Source: Scytalidium lignicola
Lineage: Eukaryota > Ascomycota > Leotiomycetes
Length of the DNA stretch: 64,000 bases
Assembly (NCBI GenBank): GCA_002812745.2
Contig: NCSJ02000013.1
Coordinates: 226,660-290,659 of the forward strand
Reading direction: 5' to 3'
Shown: positions 1-11,218 of the stretch, piece after piece
Layout of the letters: every line of letters begins with the position of its first letter
Position numbering within the stretch: position 1 is the first letter of the stretch
The notes under the pieces: model-generated
Told to the model about the DNA's origin: nothing
Seen by the model: the letters and a program-made list of their open reading frames with translations, nothing else
Databases searched by the model: none
Position numbers and translations under genes: made by a program

Positions 1-1504
1 CAAGATCAGCAACTATTCAGATAATCTGCTTCTTCGTCTTAGAATGACAGCTACAGTATTATCTTAGTATATCCCACTCTTTAAAAGCGTGCTTCTAGGC
101 CAAGCGGTTAGAAACGGTTATTTCAAATTTTCAGATGTTTTTCTAGCGGAGTATACCTTCACTTATCGTCATACTGAGTTGTATGGAATTTCCCATGAAT
201 AGAATGCGATTTATATCATCATTCTTACAGCTGAACGTAATTGAGGGAGTTTTATTCGATAGAGGGGACTTTCTCTTCAGCAGTGAATTGAGCTGCAAAC
301 AGGAGATGATTCTACGATTTGAGATTCAATAAATTGGGATAAAGTTTTACCTCACGTTATATGGATTAAAATCCACTAAGACGTATTCAATCGTCTTTTA
401 CAGAGAAGACTTGGTATGAATTTATCTAAGCTTTTCTAATCATCCCCACATCTCCATTAAAGCTTGATTATAGAACTAGAAATGTCACTGAGGGCAAGGA
501 TACTTTCTTTTGTTGGTCTCTCTAACTAGTGTCGAATGCTCAAATGTTAGTCTTGGGCTCTTTTCATATCATCGCCGAATAGATTTCTGTTGTCATTATT
601 CNTTTTTTTGTTGTTTCAATTATGAAATTGCGAAGGGAGTCGTCGTTGTTTTTATCGTTGTTGATTCTTCATTTGTTTTCTATTTTATTTTATGTATCTG
701 CTACAATGATCAGCAAGGGTGGACAAATGACAAGGATAAGTGGAAGACAGAATAAAATATCTTGAGGATAGAGAAGGGCCAAGAGAGAGAATGCTTACCG
801 AAGGTTCAACGAGGAAGAGATGATGTTTGAAAGCTGGTGATACGAGACACAGCACAGCAGCAGTAGCAGTGGTAGTGATATTATTCATCAAGTCTGCAAG
901 TTCCATGCTTCAATCACGGCAAAACACTGTCTAGTGCTCTTCATTCAGAATTTCGAGCTGTCGTATCTGTTACTCTTTGCAGGGAGTAGTACTTTAAAAG
1001 TATTTTCAAAATATATGATAGCTTGAGTAAATCTTTTGAGTTCCGAGCTCGGTGAAACATGTATATGAGTGTTGCATGTACCGTTTGTGCTTGCTCGGCA
1101 TGTAAGACTTATTGTGGTTTGCATTTTTATAACCTTCTTAAGTGATTCGTCTTTGTACTCTTGTGCTGGAGAAACCAACTCTACTGACCCTAATATTATA
1201 GTGTCAGAGTCTCTTCAGCTTTACCAAACGCGTGCACTGAGGACATAGGAACAAAGCTATTACTTACACTGGTTGGACGCCTTATCCACCTTCAAACTGG
1301 CATCGTCTGTAATAGTCCACGCCTTCTCTATAGCTTTACCATTCCCATAGTGTTTTAGTTGAATTCTCCTGGCTTACAGCCGGCTATAACAATAAGGTCA
1401 TAACAACTATATTATTACTGTATTCGTTAAAGCTAATGGTTGGAGTTGATGAGTTGAATGTTACCGTATGTAGTATATTCACTATTCACAACAACCTTTT
1501 AATT
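1..1504. other. intergenic, AT-rich
   Basis: No reading frame here looks like a protein family or has coding-like composition. The sequence is AT-rich with T-runs near 600, where an N sits at the edge of a poly-T tract. It may include the untranslated 3' part of the gene that ends at 1505. Confidence 0.5.
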
Positions 1505-2077
1505 TTATGATAACACCATCTGATTTATATCAGCCAATTTCGAATCTTTTAAATCAAAACGTCCTTCTTTAAGCTCTGCTAGATCTCCAACCCACTTAAA
1601 TGTATTTGCAAGAATTTCTTCATCTTCACCTTCAACGATTATATTACATTTACCAACTTCGAATTGGTCCATTTCATAACAATCCTTTAATCGCTTAGCC
1701 TCTTCCTTTAATCGATTGGCCTCTTCTGGAGCCTGGATTTTGTACGCCATACCATAAACGGGCTCCCCAGGTCTGCCATCTACCAAAACTGGATATTCAC
1801 CCTCACCCTCACCCCAAAGCATGCAACTATATCCTATAGTTTTGCAAGGAAGCAACTGTGGTCGTTCGTGAAGATTTAAGAACCTTTGAAGTACTTCTGG
1901 ATCCATCAAAGCACCATAGAAAAAGAAGAAGTCCTCATAAGAACGACGTCTAGGAAGCTCGGGACGCCGATCGACTAAACCTTTCTCATACTCGTCTTCC
2001 AGAGCATTCAACTTGCGCATGTATAGTGACATTGGTGGGAAGTTTGGGATCTTTTTTATGGTCTTCTCATTAGCCAT
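1505..2077 (-). CDS. gamma-glutamylcyclotransferase-like (AIG2/GGCT fold) protein
   Basis: A single-exon protein of 190 residues. The segment FFFFYGALMDPEVLQRFL (about 50-67) matches the phosphate-binding YGxLxxP loop near the start of the GGCT/AIG2-like fold. The later pattern of a tyrosine and acidic residues (CYEMDQFEVGKCNIIV), followed by an F-x-W strand and a Gly-Arg-Phe-Asp end, fits the second half of the fold. Known members act on gamma-glutamyl amino acids or peptides, but many fungal AIG2-like proteins have no proven substrate, so the reaction is an inference. A charged helix near residues 125-140 contains a near-duplication (NRLKEEAKRLKD). The start at 2077 gives about 45 residues before the fold, and no earlier in-frame Met looks better. 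The protein has no signal peptide or membrane segment and is probably cytosolic. Confidence 0.75.
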   Translation of the reverse strand: MANEKTIKKIPNFPPMSLYMRKLNALEDEYEKGLVDRRPELPRRRSYEDFFFFYGALMDPEVLQRFLNLHERPQLLPCKTIGYSCMLWGEGEGEYPVLVDGRPGEPVYGMAYKIQAPEEANRLKEEAKRLKDCYEMDQFEVGKCNIIVEGEDEEILANTFKWVGDLAELKEGRFDLKDSKLADINQMVLS

Positions 2078-2916
2078 ATTGGGGGGTTTTTATTTTGTGA
2101 TGCTTGATGATCTTTGGGAAGTAGCTGTATTTTGTTAGATTGGATGTGGACTTGTGTAAAGATGATTTTGTGATGTTTCTTGATGATTTTTCGTGGTACA
2201 CTAAGTGNAAAAATGTCGTAATTCTTTTATAATCATCGGGCACTTTATTCAAACAAAACTTAAACTTGCATTCCCTTGACGTGTTTATTCAAATATTATT
2301 AATGTAAAATCCGGAAATAAACTGAGGGGTGGAAGGAACTGAGCGGCCGTGGTTTTAAATATTAATATTTTAACTTGCTTAATTCATTGTATTGTCGTTG
2401 CTGTTGTTATGTGGATTTATAATAACTAGTGTGTTTATTTAAAACATAGTAGAAGTTTAAACAGAAAAGAAGTTCTAAAAGCCTCCTGTTTACTCTTTAG
2501 TAAAGGTACACTACAATAGATTCGTCCAAAGAACATAGTTACTTATCAAATGCTAAAAGTCCAACATCAGTTGAAAGCATTTTATGTATAAGTAAACACA
2601 GTTTACACTTTCTTAACACTTATTCTTTTAATTTTAAAATTTCATATATTCAGTTCAAAGGACTAAATACCTAAACTAAGTACAAGAATCTCACATCATA
2701 CATAACCAGCCAAATCAAGAAAGCTTCCCNAAAAAAGTAGCAAACGACAGTCCCATATCCACATCAAAATATGCGCCAATTATATAGGCCATCCTATAAA
2801 CTCCAAAATCCTTAATAATAGAACGCCAAAAACAATTCGTCTGCTTGCTCGTATCATCATTCACTTCATCTATTTCATCTGATTTCTCATCATCAACAGA
2901 AGCTTATAGCCAGTCA
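2078..2916. other. intergenic, AT-rich
   Basis: Upstream of the GGCT-like gene and downstream of the kelch gene (both minus strand). It is AT-rich with N symbols at 2207 and 2730 beside A-runs. I see no gene. Confidence 0.5.
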
Positions 2917-5900
2917 TCACTTGATCATGCTTCTCACTGAAGAAGGACTCGAGCTTCTCTCTGGACTACTCCTTCTCTCCATCTCCTCAACTATGTCTAA
3001 TACACGAGACTTGGCTTTCCCCTTTCCCTTCCTATCACGTTCAGGAGTACTCCACCCTCCCTCACTGCTACCAATAGCACTGTCATTGAAGCTCACGGTA
3101 GTGCTCGCCTCAGCTCCTCCAATACTGCTACCACCACCAATGACACTACTGCTTCCACCAGAAATGGCATTATCTATACTCTCTTCAGACAAAGGATTTG
3201 GCTTTTCTTCGGCTGGTGATACCGCTCCAATTTCTCCCTTCATGCTCACGTGTCTTGCAACACTAACAAGACTGGCACCGTCGCTCTCTTCCACAACATC
3301 ATGGTTGACAACCCTTAACTTTTCTTTGGGGACTGTAAACATCACTTGAACTACTCTTCTCTCAACTGCACGCTCTATATCCCATTCATCGTCACTGTGC
3401 TCATCCCGATTGAGTTCCCCAGTGAAGGTATTCGATCGTCCAGTAACAGTAGCATCATCTGCATCTGCACTGTCCTCCCAATCACTTTTGCCTTGCTTAC
3501 GGCGCCAGAGTGTTGCACCTGCGCTCATTGTCCGGCGAGGCTCGCCTTGGTAGCTCTGAGTGCTACCTGCCGCGAGATGGGTTGGACTAGGGCTCTCATC
3601 TCGACTTGAGAGGGATGATTCACCAGGGCTAGTGCTACCGCTGTTGGTGCTACCGAACACGTTTCTCAACGGTCCAAGCCAGCTTTGACCTCGAGGTTTA
3701 GGCAGCTTGCTTTTGGACGGGCTTCCCGGTGCTACATCAAAGGTCTCAGCCTTTGAGGGAGAGTGAGGTGGAGTGCTATTGTCTCGCTCATCCGGACGAC
3801 GTCCAAGCAGCGATTCCCCTTCTGCTTGAAGTGCGGCAAAACTCGTACGTGCGGTTGCAAAACTAGTAGAGCTTCTTGCACTGTGAGGAATAGGTCCTGA
3901 CTGCGTATGTGCTCCACCAGCATCGGACGGTGGGGTTGGAGTAGTTGATGCACTGGATGAGAATGGTCTGACGACAGTACCAATAAATCCGCGGAGCGAG
4001 TTTGATCGTGAATCTGCCAGGGAAGCAGAGCCGGGTCGAGTAATACTAGCAGTAGAAACAGCGCTCCGTTCACTGAGATTACTTGCCGTTCGACCACTAT
4101 CGTCCTCAGATGCTGAGCTACCATTACTAGTAATCAACTGTGCACGTCTGCTTGGTGATAGTCGGCCAGCATTGGAATGAGATCGAGCTTGGGCTTGCAT
4201 AAGGGCATCGGCTGCTGCCCAGTCTGAGACCCAGGAACTTATTTCACGTTCTCGTTCTTGTGCAGAAATTTGAGCTTCTGTCGGTGACGTTGGACCCACG
4301 GTTTGCGAATCTTTAAAAGGGTCTGAATATCGGTTTGAGTCGGCAGTTGAAGGCGCTTTTGGCGGATCTCCAATGGCAACACCAACTCCAGCAAGGGAGT
4401 GGTCAGCATCTTCATCATCTTCGTATATTGGATGAATTGGACCAGCAGTACCAAGACTGTTTGTTCTCCCATGGTTACCAAGCGATCCAAAATCAAAACC
4501 AGGTGTAGGTTGATATAATCCTCGAGTATTTCGAGGATGAACCGGCTTTCGTGGGATAAGTCGATTTGGTGGTGGAGCTGGATAGTCGCCAGCAACCCCG
4601 AAGTCATAGACATCATTATGTGGATTGTCATATCCAGCTACGGCACCAGGTTCATAAACAGGAGAGTCCCCATCTTCACCACTTCTATTCCATCTACTAT
4701 TCGTCCAGGGAAACAGACCACTTCTCTGTGTCATTTGTCTGTCCGGGTAATTAGAATAATCAGCCGTGCCATGGCTCAAAGCTCTGAGATCTCGATCTCT
4801 TGCTTCCCTCCATTGGTTTGTATGCCTTCTATACCATATATATGCTATAATTACTGCTATCACTGCAGCAAGCCCAATACCTAAACCTACACCTAATCCG
4901 ATGGTCTTAGAACTGGATTTCTTAGATGAAGATGAAGCTGATTCATGAGGAACAGTTACCGCAATATATGTTGGATTGGTGTAGCTGGACGACCAGGTCA
5001 TGCTTGTCACGTTCAGAAACATAGGGTTAGCATTGATGCTCGTAGCTCTTTTAGTGTTGCCCGAAGAAGAGATATTGTATCCTCCTAGAATCATCATAAC
5101 ATTTCCAGGCAACATTGCCGCTCCATGACCATATATTCCAGGTCCAGATGGCTGTGTAGTTGGTATAGACCATGTCCAATCCCCATTTCCTCCAAAGCCA
5201 GTTCCGAGATGTAGAACAACAAGTTGAGGATTGGCGGCTTGGGTAATATCACCTACCCAGCCCCCATATACTATGAGACTGGAGCCATCCTCTGTCAATA
5301 CTGCTGTATGACCCGATCTGCTGTCAATGAGGATGGGAGATCTTTCGACTGTGCTCTTCACCGCAAGTTCTGTATTGGGAATTCCTTGTGGTGAATCAAC
5401 CCCAACGAAACTCCAGCTCTCTTCAGGTAAACTCCAAACGGCTATTTGACTCATATTTATAAATGCAGTTTGTGTATGACCTCCTATCAGCGCAAAGTTC
5501 TGTTGCTGTGTTTCTGTACCGCTTATGTTTGAATATATAGGAGAAAGCCCGGTAATTGTAAAGCCAGCTTCAGCAATTGGTGGACCTCTAATATTGGGGA
5601 TATCGATGGTGTAGGTAAGACTGGTGGACGAAGATGGAGGATCAAGCCTAGTTACTGTATTGGAATATGTTGCAGATGATTGCCAATTCGCGTTTGAATC
5701 AGTTGAGGAATTAGGACACATTCCACCAAAAGTATAGATATTCGACTCCGATGCATTGCCGTTCACCAGTATTGAAAAACTGAACCCTCCAGAGAGGAGT
5801 TGAGGTCCTGTAAGTGAGCTGGCCTTCACATCATCAGCGTTGACTGCAGTCCCTGATTCCCATGTCCCATTTCCATTTGTAGTTGTATTTGAAGGAGTGA

Positions 5901-6303
5901 ATCTCCACAGCTCTGAATCCACCGAGGACTCACATGAGCCGGCATACACTGATATCTCTCCAGCCGACGAAATGGTGGGTGTGTATGCGGTAGAGTCATT
6001 TTTGAAGAACCCAAGATCTGGAGTAATGTCTTCGAGGGATATATTCGATGCTGAAATCGTAGATGAGATATTCAGAGAGAGGAGTTGACGGGTCGTCCCC
6101 GATCCGGACGACCCGAGGAGGATGTATGCTACTCCTCTGCTTGCGGAGAGGTTTTGAGGAACGAGAATTGTAGTCGGATTGTAGGGTAAAATTAGAGAGT
6201 CGACAGAATTGATGATGAATACAAGTAGTACCCAGAAAGCTGGTAATACTTGCATCTTCATCTTCATCTTGTCAGTTGGTTGCGAAGGAGAGTCGGAGAG
6301 CAC
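2917..6303 (-). CDS. kelch-type beta-propeller, single-pass membrane protein
   Basis: A single-exon protein of 1128 residues. A hydrophobic signal sequence follows MKMKMQ (about 13-36), so translation may start at the Met near residue 13 or 15 rather than at residue 1. The outer part, about 37-460, has propeller-like blades with repeated Gly-Gly motifs (FGGMCPNS, ALIGGHTQT, IVYGGWV, MILGGYN) and many N-x-S/T sites, as in a secreted, glycosylated kelch/galactose-oxidase-type domain. A glycine-rich membrane helix (about 467-491) is followed by basic residues (YRRH), which indicates a type I orientation. The inner tail of over 600 residues is Ser/Pro-rich and low in complexity. The copper ligands of galactose oxidase are not apparent, so I do not call it an enzyme. 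A role as a cell-surface sensor or polarity protein is only a suggestion. Confidence 0.8.
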   Translation of the reverse strand: MLSDSPSQPTDKMKMKMQVLPAFWVLLVFIINSVDSLILPYNPTTILVPQNLSASRGVAYILLGSSGSGTTRQLLSLNISSTISASNISLEDITPDLGFFKNDSTAYTPTISSAGEISVYAGSCESSVDSELWRFTPSNTTTNGNGTWESGTAVNADDVKASSLTGPQLLSGGFSFSILVNGNASESNIYTFGGMCPNSSTDSNANWQSSATYSNTVTRLDPPSSSTSLTYTIDIPNIRGPPIAEAGFTITGLSPIYSNISGTETQQQNFALIGGHTQTAFINMSQIAVWSLPEESWSFVGVDSPQGIPNTELAVKSTVERSPILIDSRSGHTAVLTEDGSSLIVYGGWVGDITQAANPQLVVLHLGTGFGGNGDWTWSIPTTQPSGPGIYGHGAAMLPGNVMMILGGYNISSSGNTKRATSINANPMFLNVTSMTWSSSYTNPTYIAVTVPHESASSSSKKSSSKTIGLGVGLGIGLAAVIAVIIAYIWYRRHTNQWREARDRDLRALSHGTADYSNYPDRQMTQRSGLFPWTNSRWNRSGEDGDSPVYEPGAVAGYDNPHNDVYDFGVAGDYPAPPPNRLIPRKPVHPRNTRGLYQPTPGFDFGSLGNHGRTNSLGTAGPIHPIYEDDEDADHSLAGVGVAIGDPPKAPSTADSNRYSDPFKDSQTVGPTSPTEAQISAQEREREISSWVSDWAAADALMQAQARSHSNAGRLSPSRRAQLITSNGSSASEDDSGRTASNLSERSAVSTASITRPGSASLADSRSNSLRGFIGTVVRPFSSSASTTPTPPSDAGGAHTQSGPIPHSARSSTSFATARTSFAALQAEGESLLGRRPDERDNSTPPHSPSKAETFDVAPGSPSKSKLPKPRGQSWLGPLRNVFGSTNSGSTSPGESSLSSRDESPSPTHLAAGSTQSYQGEPRRTMSAGATLWRRKQGKSDWEDSADADDATVTGRSNTFTGELNRDEHSDDEWDIERAVERRVVQVMFTVPKEKLRVVNHDVVEESDGASLVSVARHVSMKGEIGAVSPAEEKPNPLSEESIDNAISGGSSSVIGGGSSIGGAEASTTVSFNDSAIGSSEGGWSTPERDRKGKGKAKSRVLDIVEEMERRSSPERSSSPSSVRSMIK

Positions 6304-7228
6304 ACTGCTTTTCTAGGGTCCACAACACTCAATCACTTCATATCCTCATGATCAATTGTTAAGGATGGTCGTTGTCGGCAGATTGTGTAGAATGCTTCTT
6401 CTCACAACGACTCCCTCCGATCAAACATCTAGAGCGCGATGATCCTCTTTTCTTTTGCGTGTAGTGTAAGGTTCCACCCCGCCTAGTCAACGGTTTGAAG
6501 GTGATGGTAAGGATATAAAAGAAACGCAGAGGCCAGAAGGCAGACCATGTGAAGAATATGCGCGAGCAACGTTGCCTACTCGAGTAAGATCTGCGCAATG
6601 CCATGTAACGACTAATCGCTGAGGATATAGCGGTGGCATGGTGGCTTATCCAATTGTTGATATCGAAATATCCAGACCGTTGCTACGGTGACGAGGGCCT
6701 AGACGCGCCACTTCTGTGCGACGACAACAAACCTCGCCTCTTGTTCCGCACATATCCTCAATCTTGATTGAAGTCATTGCTCAATCTGTGTCGCTGGACT
6801 TGCGTATTTGGTTTTGCTATTTATTCGATTGAAGGTTGGAGTCCTTCTAGCCTCGTGTTTGCTACGTGTAAATCGTGTAGGCATGCATGTGGACTATTTC
6901 GATCTACGGAGGTACAGATCTTGTCCTAATGCCCCTAACAAAGCTGCACGTCAACGGGCCTCGGCCAAGTGCGAGCTCGGGCCAGGTTGAGTGTGGGGAT
7001 CAACCAATCGTCATCGAAGCATCCGAGGATAACTATTTGGAGCAACTTCCCCATTTCAGGTGGCATTCTTGAAGTTCCAATTATTTTATTTGAATGTCCC
7101 TGAAGATATAAATTATCTATATAGACTATTGGCTAATTAACTGCATAAATATCTTGAAAAGCTTTATTACTCAATAATACTCTTGATCTTCCATATATGT
7201 ATATTTACACCTCAACGAGCCTCACAGC
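6304..7228. other. divergent intergenic region
   Basis: Lies between the starts of the kelch gene (-) and the DUF1330-like gene (+), so it should hold both promoters. There is an AT-rich stretch at about 7080-7200 just before the plus-strand gene. Short open frames here have no coding character. Confidence 0.5.
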
Positions 7229-8029
7229 ATGCCAGCACTAGTCCTCCACCTCCTCACACTCTCCGTGCCCCTCAATTCATTCCTTCAAACCCTCATAACC
7301 ACAGATCTGAACCCCGTCACAGTCGCCAAACCTCACCGATGGATAATCCGTCCAACTTCGATCTCAACTGCTCTCCTCACTAAGGACTGGGACCTTCTCC
7401 TAATCCTTCCAACCTCAGATACAAGCCTTCCTTCAAAGCTCAAACCGTTCATAACAGCACAATGGACTATCACCTTTGGCATGCCTTCCGCCCTTTTCAA
7501 AGATTACGCTAGCAAGAATGCCCGGCTGCAACACCCAGAGCCAGGTGATGTCCCGCCGCTGACAGGATCCCTTGACGAAGGGAAACGATTAATAGCAGAC
7601 TCAGCTCAAAAATTGGAGCTTGATCCTGAGTTATTGAAATGGATTGAATCATTTTCTCCAGAGGGAGGCGAAGGCCACGGCAAAGCAATGAGTATGCTAA
7701 ACCTCCTGGCCTTCAAAGACGACATGCATGAAAGCTACCTCCGTTACGGAAAGGCTTTCGCAGAGAGTGCTGGAAGTCGAAGAGGTGGTCTAGCAAAGAT
7801 TGTTGGCAAGGTGATTAATGTGATTGGTTTTGGTGAGAGTGGAGAGAAGGAATGGGATGAGATGACGCTGGCGCATTATCCCTCTATCTGGCATTTTGCA
7901 GATATGCTTGCTAGTGAGGATTATCAAGAGGCGAACAAGAAGCATAGAGTACCTGCACTCAAAGATACGTTTATTTTGTGTACAACTGAGGTAGACTTCC
8001 CAGTTCCGGGGGAGAAGGCTAGGTTGTAG
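7229..8029 (+). CDS. DUF1330/dimeric alpha-beta barrel-like protein
   Basis: An uninterrupted frame of 266 residues. The second half has the pattern of the DUF1330/EthD-like ferredoxin fold: a strand with MLNLLAFK (about 155-162), then Y-x-x-YGKAF, then a Trp-Asp-Glu segment leading to LAHYPSIWHFADML, and a final DTFILCTTEVD strand. The first half (about 1-130) is less conserved and may be a degenerate copy of the same fold. No function is established for such fungal proteins; relatives are small oxygenase-like or heme-related barrels. The N-terminus is mildly hydrophobic (ALVLHLLTLS) but I do not read it as a signal peptide. The ATG at 7229 gives the longest frame and sits after an AT-rich leader. 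Confidence 0.6.
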   Translation: MPALVLHLLTLSVPLNSFLQTLITTDLNPVTVAKPHRWIIRPTSISTALLTKDWDLLLILPTSDTSLPSKLKPFITAQWTITFGMPSALFKDYASKNARLQHPEPGDVPPLTGSLDEGKRLIADSAQKLELDPELLKWIESFSPEGGEGHGKAMSMLNLLAFKDDMHESYLRYGKAFAESAGSRRGGLAKIVGKVINVIGFGESGEKEWDEMTLAHYPSIWHFADMLASEDYQEANKKHRVPALKDTFILCTTEVDFPVPGEKARL

Positions 8030-8626
8030 ATTCTCAACATGCAAAAGTTTTCGATATCAAAGTCTCGTCCGTGTCTCCTCAGTGACGTGATCGTTTGGAT
8101 TGAATTTTAAGTTGCCTTGACATCATGGAAAAACAGTCAGATTAAGAACACGATTGTAGTCCGCTTGAACATAGGTGATGACGAGTACGGAGTACAATTC
8201 CGTTAATTAGATATTTCCTTGCGGAGTTTTGGCCTTCTTAATTAATTGCATACTCTCTGCCTTTAAAATTAGAGGCGTTTAGTACAGTTAAAAGAAGTCA
8301 AAACGGGGTGTTTTCAGGATAAATTTTCGATTTTTGTAGAGACCTTATGGAGCATATAAATGACCATAAACTAAAATAGGAGCAAAAATAGGAGCACTTG
8401 CGGATAGATGAATAGCGCTTGCAACAATGGCGGGGTGGCACGGGTGGGTCTTCATGTTGCCCTTATCTAAGCGAGTGGATTGCTTATGTAATAATTTGAC
8501 CACGCACAAAATATTTCGATCGGAAAATTCCAAACCACAACCCCAACGATAAACGTCGTCACGAACCATTGACCGTCTTCACGTTACCGCAGCATCTCTC
8601 ATTGCCGAGTCTTGACGGTCATCATA
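8030..8626. other. intergenic
   Basis: Contains the 3' end of the DUF1330-like gene and the promoter of the uS10 gene. No further gene is visible. Confidence 0.5.
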
Positions 8627-9173
8627 ATGTCTCATCAAAAGCCAGAGAAAGAACTTGGCGAGCAGCCTGTTCGTATACCCTTTTGACAACTTTTATCCCA
8701 GACTAACCAGTCGCAGAAAGTTCACCGCATCAGAATCACCCTCACCGGCCGTAACGTTCAGTCTCTCGAGAAGGTCTGTCGCGAGCTCAAGGAGCGTGCT
8801 CAATCCAAGGGTCTTACCCTGAAGGGGCCTGTCCGTCTTCCGGTATGCGATTCACCTTCCGCTCATGATCTACCACCTCTGACCTTGATAGACACAAAAC
8901 CTGAAAATTACCACGCGTAAGACGCCTTGTGGTGAGGGTAGCAAGACCTGGGATACTTTTGAGCTCCGGATTCATAAACGGTTGATTGAGTATGGATCCC
9001 TGCTCTCTGTTGCTTTACTCGGGTGCTGATATGATTCTAGCCTCCACGCTCCTACTGAGGTGGTCAAATCCGTCATTGTCAATAGTAAGCTGTCGCATGC
9101 TACCTACCTGTATTATTTCTAACAGTTAATAGTCGAGGCCGGTGTTGAGGTTGAGGTGACCATCGCGGCTTAA
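8627..9173 (+). CDS. RPS20: 40S ribosomal protein S20 (uS10)
   Basis: Five exons join to a protein of 116 residues: 8627-8668, 8717-8842, 8892-8989, 9041-9084 and 9133-9173. The product begins [14 protein letters not shown], continues [20 protein letters not shown], and has [29 protein letters not shown] and a C-terminal [12 protein letters not shown]. These are diagnostic of eukaryotic uS10, a small-subunit head protein. All four introns are 48-51 bases long, and every join keeps frame and restores conserved residues (for example GA|C gives the Asp in LIDLH). The first donor is gttcgt, a weak match to GTANGT. An alternative acceptor six bases upstream would add two residues (SQ). Length is normal for the family. 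Confidence 0.96.
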
Positions 9174-9967
9174 GTGCCGTCTTGTGTTGCCGGTTCAATA
9201 TTGAAGATGCTGGGCGGAGTGTCTGGACAGAGGCGACGATAAACGTCGGCCATTGCTTTCTATGTCAAAGAGGACAAACGAGTGGGACTAGATCATTGAA
9301 ACTGGGAACAATTCGATCTGTCATTCTAGACAAGAACTATCTGCCAGATAAACTTTGGACTGCACCCAACGGCTCCTCCCTACCTGCTCAGAAAATGAAG
9401 GAATAATTGGTCCTCCGTGAAGTTACCTAGCCGCCATAAGTGATGAGCCCGGCCCCAAAATTACTGATCTTGATTCGTTGCTATCAATACAGACAGTAGT
9501 CTTGATGATGCTGTCCCACCGTAAGATACTGGTAATAATAGTAGTACTCCAACTCTCACGTAAAACCGGACAAGCAAAGTACTGCATAACTTCCAAAATC
9601 TATTAGCACAACCCTCGTGAGCCTGTCGAACCAATAAAACCAGAGCCCATAAGAAATCTTGAGCTTGTCTCAAAACCCACATGTGGGAGATCCGGAGAAT
9701 TTCCAACTATTAACTTCCATGACTTCTAAGGAGTCCATCATTCTGAGCCCAATATTCAGTGCTAGTCATGCCTAGCGACTGACTTGAAACCGCCCAGGCT
9801 GATATTAGAAACGGAGTAGTTTATAGTGAATATCTATAAACACCACGCTTATGCAGCAAAATAACTCCCGAATTGTCCTCTATAGAAGGAGACGTCATAC
9901 TCCTGGGCTGCTAGTAAAGATGGCATTCGAGCCGACACAACTTTCTCATTAACCCTCCAGCATCCAC
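9174..9967. other. intergenic between convergent genes
   Basis: Holds the 3' regions of uS10 (+) and the ketopantoate reductase (-). Short frames here do not resemble proteins. Confidence 0.5.
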
Positions 9968-11218
9968 CTAGACAAAATCATCAAACTCTCTTTCAATATC
10001 CGCCTCCTTAATACTTCTTCGTGCTTTGACCATCTCAATAATTTTCTCATTACTGTGACAATCAATCCCCAATTCCAGTCCCCTCCTCACAATCCACCCA
10101 CTAATAAAATCGATTTCCGTTTCCCTCCCGGCATTGACATCCTGTAGCATAGAACTTGTATTCTTGGCTGTCTTCTCCGCGACATCGAATACAACCTTTG
10201 CTAAGCGTGCAGGAGAGAATCGTTCCTCGGTACCTTTAGTGGCAAGCTGAAGCTGCTGGACTTCAGGCAAGGAGCTGATGACATGGGATGTTTCGGAGAG
10301 GAGGAGACGCATCAGGCGGGTAATAGGAGCTGACTTGAAGAGTTCTCCATTTTTAACCCTGAAGAGCGCTGTAAGGGGGTTCATCATAGCATTCACAACT
10401 AACTTTTCTAGCTGAAGTTGGAATAGCTCATCTGGTGAGACTACTTTTGCCGATAGGAGTGGAGATTCGATGATTTTCCTGACGAGATATGAAGAGGCGG
10501 CTTCACTATCAGGACGGTCCATTGAAGATAGGATGTTACCTAGTGACACTGTGCCAAACCCCGCGTGGACGGAAGAAAATGGCTTGGTGGAGTATACACC
10601 GTGAGAGTTCACGCTGGTCAGGTACCGCGGTCTAGTATTTTGGTCTGGAAATACTTTAGAGCTGACATCATCTATGGTGCCCATTCCATTCTGTGTGAAT
10701 AGGACCTCAGATTTGCTTGTCAGTCTATCCTTAACAGACGCAATAGCTGAAGCGGTATGAGTAGCTTTTGTAGCCAGTATGAGATGCTCGATATGCTCTC
10801 CGGAAGAAGTCGATGCCGAAATGCCACCTTTGTCCATTGGCTGTATAACTTCCACATCATACACTCCTTCCGTGTTAGAAGCTCCATCTGTGATGATCTC
10901 AATCGTTTCACCAGCACTTTCCCATTCTTGGAGGAGTGAAGGTCGATGAAACAAGATGGTGATTGGCGGGGGATTTGGCTGGTTTGCTAGGGCGTGAGCG
11001 AAGAGCTTTCCAATGTTTCCTATCCCTAGGATGTGTATTCTCTTTGTAGGGTCATGATCCGTGGTATGCTCAGATTGGCTCGCCTTCGGCTCATACTCAG
11101 CTGCGGTCATAGATATTCTTCGGAACTGGTGCAGCGGCAGATGATGTTTTAGGGGTAGTTTTAATTTCAATAGTGTCCTAGAGGATATCCTCCTTTCAAG
11201 CAGCATGAAGCCACTCAT
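9968..11218 (-). CDS. 2-dehydropantoate 2-reductase (ketopantoate reductase), probably mitochondrial
   Basis: A single-exon protein of 416 residues. After a basic, Ser/Leu-rich leader (about 1-36, with RR|IS resembling a mitochondrial processing site) comes a Rossmann motif with GIGNIG (65-70), as in NADPH-binding ApbA/PanE enzymes. A TQNGMG motif (about 175-180) follows. The catalytic helix reads LEKLVVNAMMNPLTALF, with Lys272, Asn276 and Asn280 matching the Lys/Asn residues of the E. coli enzyme. The family reduces ketopantoate to pantoate in pantothenate and CoA synthesis. Fungi often have several paralogues, some acting on other 2-keto acids, so the exact substrate is inferred. A second Met, about residue 37, would remove the leader and give a cytosolic form. 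No catalytic residue appears to be missing. Confidence 0.9.
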   Translation of the reverse strand: MSGFMLLERRISSRTLLKLKLPLKHHLPLHQFRRISMTAAEYEPKASQSEHTTDHDPTKRIHILGIGNIGKLFAHALANQPNPPPITILFHRPSLLQEWESAGETIEIITDGASNTEGVYDVEVIQPMDKGGISASTSSGEHIEHLILATKATHTASAIASVKDRLTSKSEVLFTQNGMGTIDDVSSKVFPDQNTRPRYLTSVNSHGVYSTKPFSSVHAGFGTVSLGNILSSMDRPDSEAASSYLVRKIIESPLLSAKVVSPDELFQLQLEKLVVNAMMNPLTALFRVKNGELFKSAPITRLMRLLLSETSHVISSLPEVQQLQLATKGTEERFSPARLAKVVFDVAEKTAKNTSSMLQDVNAGRETEIDFISGWIVRRGLELGIDCHSNEKIIEMVKARRSIKEADIEREFDDFV

